Shown here one piece after another: positions 55,616 to 63,624 of a stretch of DNA of 64,000 nucleotides; position 1 is the first letter of the stretch, and each line of letters begins with the position of its first letter. The notes under the pieces were generated by a model. That model saw only the letters and a list, made by a program, of their open reading frames with translations. It made no database searches and had not been told where the DNA came from. A program made the translations under genes and the position numbers. Source of the stretch: Herpetosiphon llansteffanensis (GTDB lineage: Bacteria; Chloroflexota; Chloroflexia; Chloroflexales; Herpetosiphonaceae); NCBI RefSeq assembly GCF_003205875.1, contig NZ_PUBZ01000103.1, positions 142,233 through 206,232 of the forward strand, given 5' to 3'.

Positions 55616-55858
55616 GCCAACCTCCTTGTTGCGCAATATCATCGCTTGCGAGCTTTACGATTATTCTAAAAATGCGATTGTACCATATTTCGCAAAGTCG
55701 GCAGCAATTGATGATTGCTAACGAGCACAATCAAATTTGTAGGATGTTGAATTAAGCGTGTGAGCCGTTGGTTCGCCTAACTGCGGCTGATAATACCATA
55801 GTTTTTTACCACAACGTAGTAGGTTCTTAGTCCTAGTGTCAATCAGCATGTGTGGGAG
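55616..55858. other. Intergenic stretch without genes
   Basis: No ORF, RNA or repeat family recognised; includes the upstream sequence of glpX and the downstream sequence of the ATPase gene. Confidence 0.5.
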
Positions 55859-56950
55859 TTATTTGGGGGCAAAACGGCCCACCAAGGGCAACCAGCGCGT
55901 TGAGCGGACATAAATATGGCTCAGCGCACCATTACCTCGCCAGCGCACCATCGCATGTGCCAGCCCAACCCACATGCCCAAAACCGCCAGACCAACCACA
56001 AGGCCCAACCATGAGCCAACCAAATAGCCAAGCAACACCGCCAACGAAAATAAAATCAGCATAATCAAAAATTCGCTCGGGTCGTCGGCTTTGTAGGTTC
56101 TCGGGCGTTGCGGTTCGTCGGCTTTGGCTCGTGGTTTGCTCGGCTGAGCAGGATGTTGCTTAACCTTGGTTGGCAGGGCTTCGCTTTCAATCGTTGTGCT
56201 ATAGCCACCCAATCCATTGCTGGAATGGGTTGCTTGCTGTTGCTGCTCACAAAACACTTGCTGCCAATCGAAGCCGGTCGTGGCCTGCGACTGTGCCCAC
56301 GTTTCCAAGGCCAATTTGATCGCTGCTGGATAGCCACCAGCCAGATTGATGACTTGGTTAATGGTGGCTGGATCAGGATCAAGCTTGGCACTTTGGGTCA
56401 GGGTATCGATTAAACTGCGAACTTCGCGCTCAGGCATTGGTGGCAGCGTGATTTGGCTGAGCGTGCTTTGCAAATCAGGCGCAACTTGATCAAGCGCTTG
56501 GCTGCTGGCCGCTACGATTTGCAAAAAGCCTTGGTTAACCCAGCCACGCAGCGCACTGCGTACAACCCCAATCCAGCCCAAGCCTGCCGCTTCCAAATCG
56601 TCGAGCAACAGCAACATCGGCGGGGTATTGGTTTCGTTGAAAGCTTGGGTAAGGCTTAACTCATCATCGCCGTTGGCGCGCAAGGCCCGCAACATTGGCG
56701 AATACAGATCACGGGCATCGTTAACCCGCGTTAGGCTGAGAAAAACAACTTGGGGAGGCTCGTCAAGCACCATGGCCACTGCTTGGCCAATATGGTGCAG
56801 CAACGAGGTTTTGCCGCTGCCTTGGGGGCCGATCACTGCACATGAGCGACCAGCCGCCAAGGCTTCGTTAATTTGAACAATTTCACGCTCACGCCCAACA
56901 AAGTCGCGCGGATCGTGGATGGGTGCTGTGGAAAAATAGCTTTGTTTCAT
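55859..56950 (-). CDS. AAA/STAND-type ATPase with two C-terminal TM helices
   Basis: A 363-residue protein. N-terminal RDFVGREREIVQINEALAAG and Walker A VIGPQGSGKTSLLHHIG mark an ORC/STAND-like ATPase; Walker B is PPMLLLLDDLEAAGLGWIGV. A winged-helix-like region (LAGGYPAAIKLALETWAQS) ends the ATPase part near 225. A Pro/Lys-rich linker leads to two adjacent TM helices at about 290-330 (LIMLILFSLAVLLGYLVGSW; LGLVVGLAVLGMWVGLAHAM). It is thus tethered in the membrane with the ATPase inside. No sensor domain is attached. Start ATG lacks a clear ribosome site and sits directly beside CATAGAGC-type repeat words. Confidence 0.75.
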   Translation of the reverse strand: MKQSYFSTAPIHDPRDFVGREREIVQINEALAAGRSCAVIGPQGSGKTSLLHHIGQAVAMVLDEPPQVVFLSLTRVNDARDLYSPMLRALRANGDDELSLTQAFNETNTPPMLLLLDDLEAAGLGWIGVVRSALRGWVNQGFLQIVAASSQALDQVAPDLQSTLSQITLPPMPEREVRSLIDTLTQSAKLDPDPATINQVINLAGGYPAAIKLALETWAQSQATTGFDWQQVFCEQQQQATHSSNGLGGYSTTIESEALPTKVKQHPAQPSKPRAKADEPQRPRTYKADDPSEFLIMLILFSLAVLLGYLVGSWLGLVVGLAVLGMWVGLAHAMVRWRGNGALSHIYVRSTRWLPLVGRFAPK

Positions 56951-56954
56951 AAAT

Positions 56955-57070
56955 TAGAGCATAGAACAAAGAGCATAGAACATAATAAAGCATTAGCTGA
57001 GCATACGTCTATGATACTCGAAACTTAGCAAGTTCCAAAGAGCTATGTTCTATGTTCTATGCTCTTTGTT
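56955..57070. repeat. Short repeat island
   Basis: GAGCATAGAACAAAGAGCAT and its complement CTATGTTCTATGCTCTTTG flank a 40-base core (inverted repeats of the ATGTTC family), giving a potential hairpin of about 20 bp. Confidence 0.7.
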
Positions 57071-57074
57071 CAAA

Positions 57075-58754
57075 TTAGACAATCATCACTTCTTGATACA
57101 CGCCAAAGACTTCGCGCAAGACATCGCACATTTCGCCCAAGGTGGCATAGGCATTGACCGCCGCCAAAATTGGCTCCATCAAATTGTGCTCGCCTTGCGC
57201 TGCTTGGCGCAAATCGTTCATGGCTGCCGACCAACGAGCTTGATCACGTTCGTTGCGCACTTTGTTCAAACGCGCCATGTGTTTGCTCTCGCCGTTGGGG
57301 TCCATTTGCAAAATCGGAATTTCAATTGGGTCGTCAACGGTATATTTGTTGACCCCAACAAAGCCGCGCTGGCCGCTATCGACCTCTTGCTGGAAGCGAT
57401 ATGACGAATCGGCGATTTGTTGTTGAATCCAGCCTTTTTCCAAAGCAGCTTCCATGCCACCTTGCTCCTCGATGCGGCGGAAGTAATCGAGACATTCTGC
57501 TTCCATGCGGTTGGTCAGGGCTTCGACAAAGTACGAGCCAGCCAACGGATCGACGGTGTTGATTACGCCGCTTTCTTCAGCAATAATTTGCTGGGTGCGC
57601 AGCGCAATTGTCACAGCTTTTTCCGATGGCAAGGCCAACGCTTCGTCCATCGCATCGGTGTGCAACGATTGCGTGCCGCCGATGACCGCTGCCAGCGCTT
57701 GAATCGCAACCCGCACAATGTTGTTTTCTGGTTGCTGGGCGGTGAGCGAAACCCCAGCTGTTTGGGTGTGAAAACGCATCCACCACGAGCGGGGATTTTT
57801 CGCACCATAGACATCGCGCATTTGGCGTGCCCAAACCCGCCGCGCCGCCCGATATTTGGCAATTTCTTCGAAGAAATCGTTGTGAGCATTGAAGAAATAG
57901 GAAATTCGTGGCGCAAAATCATCAATATTCATGCCTCGTTTGATGCAGGCTTTGACATAGGCCAAGCCATCACCAAGCGTAAAGGCCAATTCTTGGGCCG
58001 CAGTTGAGCCAGCTTCGCGAATGTGATAGCCGCTGACCGAAACCGGATTCCACTTGGGCATGTGTTGCGCAGCAAATTCAATCGTATCGACGACCAAACG
58101 CATCGATGGCGCAATTGGAAAAATATATTCGTTTTGGGCTGCATATTCTTTGAGGATGTCGTTTTGGAGTGTGCCGCCCAATTTGGCGCGCGAAATGCCG
58201 CGTTTTTCCGCCGCCGCGATATACATCGCCCAAACAATCGCTGCTGGCGAGTTAATTGTCATCGATGTGGTTACTTGATCCAATGGAATGCCATCGAACA
58301 AAATTTCCATATCAGCCAATGAGGTGACAGCCACGCCACACTTGCCAAATTCACCCTCGACCAAGGGATGATCGGTGTCGCGGCCATAGAGGGTTGGCAT
58401 ATCGAAGGCGGTCGAAAGCCCAGTTTGGCCTTGGCTTAGCAAATATTTGAAACGCGCATTGGTTTCTTCAGCAGTGCCAAAACCAGCAAACATGCGCATC
58501 GTCCAGAGCTTGCCGCGATAGCCAGTTGGGTGAATCCCACGGGTATAGGGAAACTCGCCAGGAAAGCTAATATCCTTGGCATAATCGGTATCGGCAATAT
58601 CGAGCGGCGTATACAACCGCTGAATCGGCTCGCTTGAGACGGTGCTAAATAACGCCGGACGTTCAGGAGTTTTCTGGAGCGTCGGAGCCAGCGTTTCATC
58701 GTTCCAGCGCTCCTGCGCCGCCCGCATTTGAGCTAACTGATCGGGACTAAACAT
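57075..58754 (-). CDS. mutA: Methylmalonyl-CoA mutase, large (catalytic) subunit without B12 domain
   Basis: A 559-residue TIM-barrel subunit that isomerises methylmalonyl-CoA and succinyl-CoA with adenosylcobalamin. Motifs: [20 protein letters not shown] near residue 64, [67 protein letters not shown]-type [20 protein letters not shown], and [20 protein letters not shown]. The protein stops after the barrel: the about 130-residue C-terminal cobalamin domain is absent. Such split enzymes need a small B12-binding subunit, which is not encoded in this window. GGGGG precedes the ATG. Confidence 0.92.
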   Translation of the reverse strand: MFSPDQLAQMRAAQERWNDETLAPTLQKTPERPALFSTVSSEPIQRLYTPLDIADTDYAKDISFPGEFPYTRGIHPTGYRGKLWTMRMFAGFGTAEETNARFKYLLSQGQTGLSTAFDMPTLYGRDTDHPLVEGEFGKCGVAVTSLADMEILFDGIPLDQVTTSMTINSPAAIVWAMYIAAAEKRGISRAKLGGTLQNDILKEYAAQNEYIFPIAPSMRLVVDTIEFAAQHMPKWNPVSVSGYHIREAGSTAAQELAFTLGDGLAYVKACIKRGMNIDDFAPRISYFFNAHNDFFEEIAKYRAARRVWARQMRDVYGAKNPRSWWMRFHTQTAGVSLTAQQPENNIVRVAIQALAAVIGGTQSLHTDAMDEALALPSEKAVTIALRTQQIIAEESGVINTVDPLAGSYFVEALTNRMEAECLDYFRRIEEQGGMEAALEKGWIQQQIADSSYRFQQEVDSGQRGFVGVNKYTVDDPIEIPILQMDPNGESKHMARLNKVRNERDQARWSAAMNDLRQAAQGEHNLMEPILAAVNAYATLGEMCDVLREVFGVYQEVMIV

Positions 58755-58819
58755 CGTCGTTTCCCCCTTGGGTTATGAAAAATCTCAACGTTCATGCGAT
58801 ATGCATCCATTGTAGCAAA

Positions 58820-58877
58820 GAAAGTCAAAGGGCAGAAATCAAAAGGCAGCAGAACAGAGAACATAGAGCATAGCTGT
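58820..58877. repeat. Left flank of the IS remnant, dispersed repeat
   Basis: AAAGTCAAAGGGCAGAAATC then GAGAACATAGAGCATAGC. Together with the right flank it shows the element inserted inside a GAACATAGAGCATAG-type repeat. Confidence 0.7.
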
Positions 58878-59838
58878 AATGGTACAATGGTTTGACAATC
58901 CTATTCATGTCGATCGTAGAGGTCGTATGGGAATCCATCGCAATGCCGCACTGACGGTCCGCCAACGCCAAGAACTGCAACGTCTGCGCCGCGAGGAGGG
59001 CTGGACCATTGCCCGCTTAGCCACCCATTTTCGCGTCAATCGCAGCACCGTCTTTCGCTGAATTCACCGTGACCAGCCCGACGACCGCTCGTCCGACCCC
59101 AAACGCCATGGCCGGATTGTCGTCACCGAGGCCTATCGCGATGCCAATCCGCATCACGGCATCAGCGCATCGCCCATGAACTCCAGGCCCAATTTCCAAC
59201 CGCCAATAAAGCCACCATCTGGCGCATGCTGCATGCCGCTGGCCAGATTGGACCGCGCCCCAAAAAAAACGCCTAGTGTGGCACATTCCGGTTGGGCGGC
59301 ATCGTGTCCAGCTCGATATTCAGGAATTACCGGCGATTCAGGGGCAGCGGGGACGCGAATACAAAATCAGTGCGATTCATCTGCGGACACGGATCAACTA
59401 TTCCGAAATCCATCCGACCCAAACCAGTGCCGTGATTGCGGGGGTCCTCGCACAGGCGGTGACGCGCTTGTCGCCATTTCATCTGGTGGTCACAGATAAT
59501 GCGATGATGTTCACGATGGCCTATACGGCCCATCCGCAGCGGGTCACGGCCTTTGAACGGATGATGGAGCACTTGGGATTACGGCATTGGCGGATACCCC
59601 GCCGCGCGCCGTGGCGCAATGGGTTTATTGAACGGAGTAATCGGACGGATAACGAGGAATGTTTCCATTGACAGCAGTTCGTGTCGTCGGAAGAACGGCG
59701 GTATATCCATCGCTTGTGGGAAATGCGCGACAACACGCGGCGACTGCATCAAGGGCTTGGGGCGAAACCCCCGATGCAGTGTACCGTCGCGCGTATGCCA
59801 AGGATTCCAATATCCAGTTGCTAATGCTATGAACCATT
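58878..59838 (+). mobile_element. Decayed IS481-family insertion sequence
   Basis: About 961 bp bounded by imperfect inverted ends: AATGGTACAATGGTTTGAC at the left and, on the other strand, AATGGTTCATAGCATTAGC at the right (14 of 22 positions match). It carries one decayed transposase gene. Both flanks are GAACATAGAGCATAG repeat, so it probably landed in a repeat island. I cannot see a clear target duplication. Confidence 0.75.
58927..59824 (+). pseudogene. IS481-type transposase, broken by stops and frameshifts
   Basis: The protein can be followed through three frames. Frame 1 starts MGIHRNAALTVRQRQELQRL with a helix-turn-helix (IARLATHFRVNRSTVFR); then TGA at 59059 replaces the expected Trp. 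After a gap near 59150 the frame changes (RIAHELQAQFPTANKATIWR to about 59270), and again near an A-run at 59262 to frame 2. There the DDE integrase core reads YKISAIHLRTRINYSEIHPT, VVTDNAMMFTMAYTAHPQ and WRIPRRAPWRNGFIERSNRT; TGA at 59669 interrupts before the C-terminal QQFVSSEERRYIHRLWEMRD. At least two stops and two frameshifts make it inactive. Confidence 0.85.
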
Positions 59839-60030
59839 CCACATAGAACATAGAGCATAAAGCGAAAGGATGACTATGGGGCTTTTGGCTATGGGCTATC
59901 GAAACATTGCTCAGAAAGCACAGGATCATCCATCCTCCAACCAAAAGCCAATAGCCTATAGCCCATAGCCTCACTTCGTGCGCTTCGCGATCTTCGTGGT
60001 TTCATTCTTCGTGTCCTTCGTGGATCACAT
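59839..60030. repeat. Repeat island upstream of the OsmC gene
   Basis: No gene. CACATAGAACATAGAGCATA, GGCTTTTGGCTATGGGC, AGCCAATAGCCTATAGCCC and CTTCGTGCGCTTCGCGATC, then TTCTTCGTGTCCTTCGTGG. Confidence 0.85.
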
Positions 60031-60045
60031 TTGAGGAGTTAAACA

Positions 60046-60507
60046 ATGGCAGGATACACCGTTAACATCGAATGGGAACGCCAAGCGGCAACATTTAGCG
60101 ATGGCAAATATAGCCGCGCCCATCGTTGGATTTTCGATGGCGGGCAGGTTGTGCCAGGCTCTTCGTCGCCGCATGTTGTGCCGCTACCCTACTCCGACGA
60201 ACAGGCGGTTGACCCAGAGGAAGCGTTTGTGGCAGCCTTATCCAGCTGTCATATGCTCTGGTTTTTATCAATCGTGGCCGAAGCAGGCTTTGTCGTTGAG
60301 CGCTATTCCGATCAGGCGCTGGGCAAAATGGGCAAAAATAGCGCTGGCAAAATCGTCATGAGCAAAGTAAGCTTGCGCCCAAGCATAACCTGGGTCGAGC
60401 CAGCGCCTAGCGCCGAGCAAATCAAGCACTTTCACCATCAAGCCCACGATAAATGCTTTCTCGCCAACTCAGTCCATACTGAAATTAGCGTCGAGCCACA
60501 AGCCTAA
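60046..60507 (+). CDS. OsmC-family peroxiredoxin
   Basis: A 153-residue dimeric thiol peroxidase type. It begins MAGYTVNIEWERQAATFSDG after TGAGGAG. The two cysteines are in AALSSCHMLWFLSIVAEAG (peroxidatic, about Cys71) and HDKCFLANSVHTEISVEP (resolving, about Cys139), the spacing seen in OsmC. It should reduce organic hydroperoxides. Ohr is the alternative, but the SSCHM...KCFLANS pattern favours OsmC/YhfA. Its 3' end overlaps the convergent gene by four bases. Confidence 0.88.
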   Translation: MAGYTVNIEWERQAATFSDGKYSRAHRWIFDGGQVVPGSSSPHVVPLPYSDEQAVDPEEAFVAALSSCHMLWFLSIVAEAGFVVERYSDQALGKMGKNSAGKIVMSKVSLRPSITWVEPAPSAEQIKHFHHQAHDKCFLANSVHTEISVEPQA

Positions 60508-61904
60508 CGCAATAGTTGATCGAACTCCTGAGCGGCTTCATGCATTTTGCCTTGCGGCTCGCTCAGGCTCCATTCGCGCCATTGCTGGCCAAACGGCTGA
60601 TCAACAAACCAACATAAAGCCTGCACCTGCGGGTTGCCACTCACTTCGCGCAAGGCATTGCTCAGCCACCCATTAGGATAGTTTTCCAGTGGCGTTTGGC
60701 CTTGCTCAGGGTGAAACGTGTTGGTAGCGGTGATATAGACCGGACGATTGGCCATACTTGGATAGCGATTGATAATCGCCAGCCAATCGCGATAGAGCCG
60801 AAACCCACGCTGCGCCTTGCCCGATTGCGCCAGATAAACATCGCGTAATGGCTCTTGGGCAGGGTCGGCGCTCTGTTCTGGCCAGCCAAAGGTGCTTACT
60901 GCAAAGCCATCGGGCGCAACATTAATTTGCTGCGCGTGCTTCAAACGAATCGTTTGATCAAGCAACACCAAGACACTATTAAAATAATTGAGCCATGGTT
61001 GATTCAGCGGGTCGGTCCAGTCACCATCTGCATCGTTGCTCCAAGGCCGCACCGGCCCGACCAGCAGCTTGAGCTGCGGATTCAAGCCGCGCATGGTTTC
61101 AATCACATTATCGTGGCGTTCAACTGCAACGCCATAACCAACCAACATGCGGGCAACCCAAGCAGGAGTTAATGGCTCTTGGGTAAGCGTGTTTTCGCCG
61201 ATGCTATTGTAGCCATTGCCAATGCTATAGCCATAAACCACCTGCAAGCGTTGATCGTGGGCTAAACGCTGGCAAAAACGCAAAAAAATCGCCAAAGCAG
61301 TTTCATCATCATTCGGCGGCAAACTTTGGCCTTGGTCGTAGGCAACCCGAATAATGACCCGCAAGCCAGCTTTATGCGCTGCCGCGACTCGCGAGGCCAA
61401 GGCATCGATGCTCCACTGGCTCTCATCGGCACGCAACGCATAAGCTAATTCAATCGTCCACGCCGCGCGGCCATACCAATCGCGCTCAGGATTGGCGAAC
61501 ACAGCGCCAAGCAAGGTGCTTTGGCGTGGCATCGGCGTTGGCGCAGGCTGGCCAAGCATCAAACTGCCACGCTCTTGGCAGCCACGGTCGCAATCGTGAT
61601 AAAAACGAATATCAGCTTGGGTCAAATTCCCTGTTGTGTTCCAACGCCATGTCCATGGGTCGCTGCCAGTGGCAAATTGCTGATCGCGGCTCAACGTCGT
61701 GCCATCAAGTGTCAAGGCCACATACACCCAAGGCTGGTTATCGCGCACATAGACCCATTGCTGATTTTGGGCATCACGCTCGAACCAAATTTGCGGCCAG
61801 CCAGCCTGTTGGTTGGTCTGAAGGACTAAATTACCGTCGATTGGCAGCAGCCAGTAGATGATTGAACCAAGAACGAGTAGGCTAAACCAACGCAATTTAG
61901 TCAT
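60504..61904 (-). CDS. Membrane-anchored glycosidase-like protein
   Basis: A 466-residue protein with an N-terminal signal anchor (MTKLRWFSLLVLGSIIYWLL). The ectodomain has a beta-rich first part (WPQIWFERDAQNQQWVYVRD) and then a TIM-barrel-like segment: ASRVAAAHKAGLRVIIRVAY, VYGYSIGNGYNS and LKLLVGPVRPWSNDADGD are spaced like the beta strands of a glycoside hydrolase, but I cannot name the family or the catalytic acids. The ATG at 61904 overlaps the kinase stop by eight bases, so it is translationally coupled to the two-component genes. Earlier in-frame codons lie inside the kinase gene. Confidence 0.7.
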   Translation of the reverse strand: MTKLRWFSLLVLGSIIYWLLPIDGNLVLQTNQQAGWPQIWFERDAQNQQWVYVRDNQPWVYVALTLDGTTLSRDQQFATGSDPWTWRWNTTGNLTQADIRFYHDCDRGCQERGSLMLGQPAPTPMPRQSTLLGAVFANPERDWYGRAAWTIELAYALRADESQWSIDALASRVAAAHKAGLRVIIRVAYDQGQSLPPNDDETALAIFLRFCQRLAHDQRLQVVYGYSIGNGYNSIGENTLTQEPLTPAWVARMLVGYGVAVERHDNVIETMRGLNPQLKLLVGPVRPWSNDADGDWTDPLNQPWLNYFNSVLVLLDQTIRLKHAQQINVAPDGFAVSTFGWPEQSADPAQEPLRDVYLAQSGKAQRGFRLYRDWLAIINRYPSMANRPVYITATNTFHPEQGQTPLENYPNGWLSNALREVSGNPQVQALCWFVDQPFGQQWREWSLSEPQGKMHEAAQEFDQLLR

Positions 61905-62709
61905 AGGGCAAAATCCACCATACATGCGTGCCAGTCGGCGAGCTGGTGCTACTTTCAACCTGCAAGCTGCTATGATGGCGCGCCAAAATCTGTTTGACCA
62001 AGCTCAAGCCCAAGCCGCTGCCTTGATTATCCAGCACGCCACGATACAATGGCTCGGTTACATGCGGCAAATCAGCGGCGGCGATGCCCGGACCACTATC
62101 TTCAACACTACAACGCAACCCTTGCTCGTTGGCCTCTACGCGCACCAACACCCAATCGCCAGCCCGACAATAGCGCAAACAATTGATCAACAAATTTAAC
62201 CAAACTTGTTTTAAGCGATCAGGATGGGCTAAAACTCGTTTATGCGTTGGGTCGGCCTCAAATTGCAATTCAATTTGCGCTTCGTCGGCCATCACCCAAA
62301 TACTGGCAATCGCTTCTTCAGCCAGCAGCGCCACATTAACCGGCACTAACGGCAATTCTTCGCTTAATTCTAACCGATGCAATTCCAACAGATCGCGCAC
62401 TAAGCGCGCCATGCGTTGGGCTTCGCGCTCCAATGTCAGCAACGAATGATCGCGCACTGTTTGCTCGCTTTGTTGGTTGCGCACAATAGCGGTATGCGCT
62501 AAAAGAGCGGTCAACGGCGTGCGCAATTCATGCGAAAGCGTGCCAATAAAGGCCCGATGTTGGGCAATTTGCTGGCGCAAAATCGGATCAGCAGTGTGCT
62601 GAATAATTGGGCGCTTGCCGCGCTGACCCAGCCACCAGCCAACGCTAGCAACCAGCCAAAGTAGCAGCAATAGCGCAAAAATCATAGCTTTGAGCGGCAG
62701 AACAATCAT
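61897..62709 (-). CDS. Small membrane histidine kinase
   Basis: A 270-residue kinase. One TM helix (MIFALLLLLWLVASVGWWLG), no periplasmic sensor, then HisKA with GTLSHELRTPLTALLAHTAI and HATPase boxes (LLINCLRYCRAG; CSVEDSGPGI; GSGLGLSLVKQI). The N box has Cys where Ala is usual. The ATG at 62709 overlaps the regulator stop (ATGA). The signal is probably detected through the membrane or by the downstream glycosidase-like partner. Confidence 0.92.
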   Translation of the reverse strand: MIVLPLKAMIFALLLLLWLVASVGWWLGQRGKRPIIQHTADPILRQQIAQHRAFIGTLSHELRTPLTALLAHTAIVRNQQSEQTVRDHSLLTLEREAQRMARLVRDLLELHRLELSEELPLVPVNVALLAEEAIASIWVMADEAQIELQFEADPTHKRVLAHPDRLKQVWLNLLINCLRYCRAGDWVLVRVEANEQGLRCSVEDSGPGIAAADLPHVTEPLYRGVLDNQGSGLGLSLVKQILARHHSSLQVESSTSSPTGTHVWWILPYD

Positions 62710-63398
62710 GGCTCACACTTCAAGCGATAGCCAAACCCACGTACCGTCTGAATTGGGTCGGCACTAGGATCAAGTTGGTTGATTTTAGCACGTAAGCGTT
62801 GCACACACACATCAACAATCCGCGAATCGCCCAAAAAGGTAGTGCCCCAAACGGTTTGCAACAAGGCCAAACGGCCCCAAACATGGCTCGGCTGACGCAT
62901 TAATTGCAATAAAACGCCACTTTCTTTGGGAGTTAATTCGAGCAATTGTTCATCCCACCAAGCGCGCTGCAATTCGCAATCGAAGCGCAATTTGCCGCAT
63001 TCCAATGCGCCAAGCGTTTCGCGTTGATGTTGGGCCAAGCGCAAAATTGCCCGTACCCGCGCCAATAATTCAGCTGGCGCAAACGGCTTGGTCAGATAAT
63101 CATCAGCGCCAACCGTCAGGCCTTCAACCCGATCATTCAATTCATCACGCGCCGAAAGCATTAAAATTGGCAAATATTGGCTGCTTTGGCGAATTTGGCG
63201 ACACAACTCAAAGCCATCGCCATCTGGCAACATTAAATCGAGAATCACCAAGCTTGGCGGATTAAATGCCTGCAATTGCGCCCGCGCCTGAGCCACACTT
63301 GCAGCCTGAGCAATCTCATAGCCTGCTTGCTCCAACAAGGTGCTCACCCCACTTAAAATTGCTGGATCATCATCGACAATCAGGATGCGACCACTCAT
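62706..63398 (-). CDS. OmpR/PhoB-family response regulator
   Basis: A 230-residue regulator. Receiver domain 1-120: acidic pocket DDD at 9-11, phosphoacceptor D54 (VILDLMLPDGDG), K at about 103 in YLTKPFAPAELLARVR. The C-terminal winged helix (130-228) has LTPKESGVLLQLM, the recognition-helix region GDSRIVDVCVQRLRAKINQL and VRGFGYRLKCEP. First gene of the three-gene operon. The divergent upstream region carries direct repeats fitting an OmpR-type site, so autoregulation and control of the plus-strand transcript are likely. Confidence 0.95.
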   Translation of the reverse strand: MSGRILIVDDDPAILSGVSTLLEQAGYEIAQAASVAQARAQLQAFNPPSLVILDLMLPDGDGFELCRQIRQSSQYLPILMLSARDELNDRVEGLTVGADDYLTKPFAPAELLARVRAILRLAQHQRETLGALECGKLRFDCELQRAWWDEQLLELTPKESGVLLQLMRQPSHVWGRLALLQTVWGTTFLGDSRIVDVCVQRLRAKINQLDPSADPIQTVRGFGYRLKCEP

Positions 63399-63482
63399 AG
63401 CCCAAAACCTCCAAACTGTTGCATAGGGCTATTTTAGCCATAAAACCCTCTTCTCAGCAGCACATCAGCGCATTATCAGCCA

Positions 63483-63540
63483 ATTGTTACCTAATTGTTA
63501 CACATGGGTGCTAGGCAGCTGCGTAGGAAGTTGCTACAAT
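63483..63540 (+). promoter_or_regulatory. OmpR-type direct repeats upstream of a plus-strand promoter
   Basis: ATTGTTAC at 63483-63490 and again at 63494-63501: an 11-base period, the spacing for OmpR/PhoB dimers on one DNA face. Ten bases on comes TAGGCA (63512-63517), 17 bases, then TACAAT (63535-63540). The layout is that of an activated promoter driving the short transcript from about 63547. The same repeats lie about 80 bases upstream of the regulator's own start, where minus-strand TAAAAT is a possible -10. Confidence 0.6.
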
Positions 63541-63546
63541 ACGCAG

Positions 63547-63618
63547 TGAGGGGTGCGAATTAGTTAGTGTGTGGAAGTGATATGTGGTGGTTGATCGGGT
63601 AGCATTGCTACCCTTTTT
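63547..63618 (+). ncRNA. Candidate short RNA with Trp-Trp micro-ORF and terminator
   Basis: About 72 nt between a predicted promoter and a strong intrinsic terminator, GGGTAGC-ATT-GCTACCC (63597-63613) with five T. Inside is a frame of six codons, MWWLIG (63582-63602), with GGAAG seven bases before the ATG. Its stop lies in the terminator stem, so a translating ribosome would open or block the hairpin. Nothing but repeat DNA follows downstream. It may be a regulated sRNA or a relic of a Trp-type attenuator. Confidence 0.45.
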
Positions 63619-63624
63619 AATTTA

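Noticed and set aside
59579..59974. Minus-strand frame within the IS element
   Set aside because: It is antisense to the decayed transposase and includes flanking repeat.
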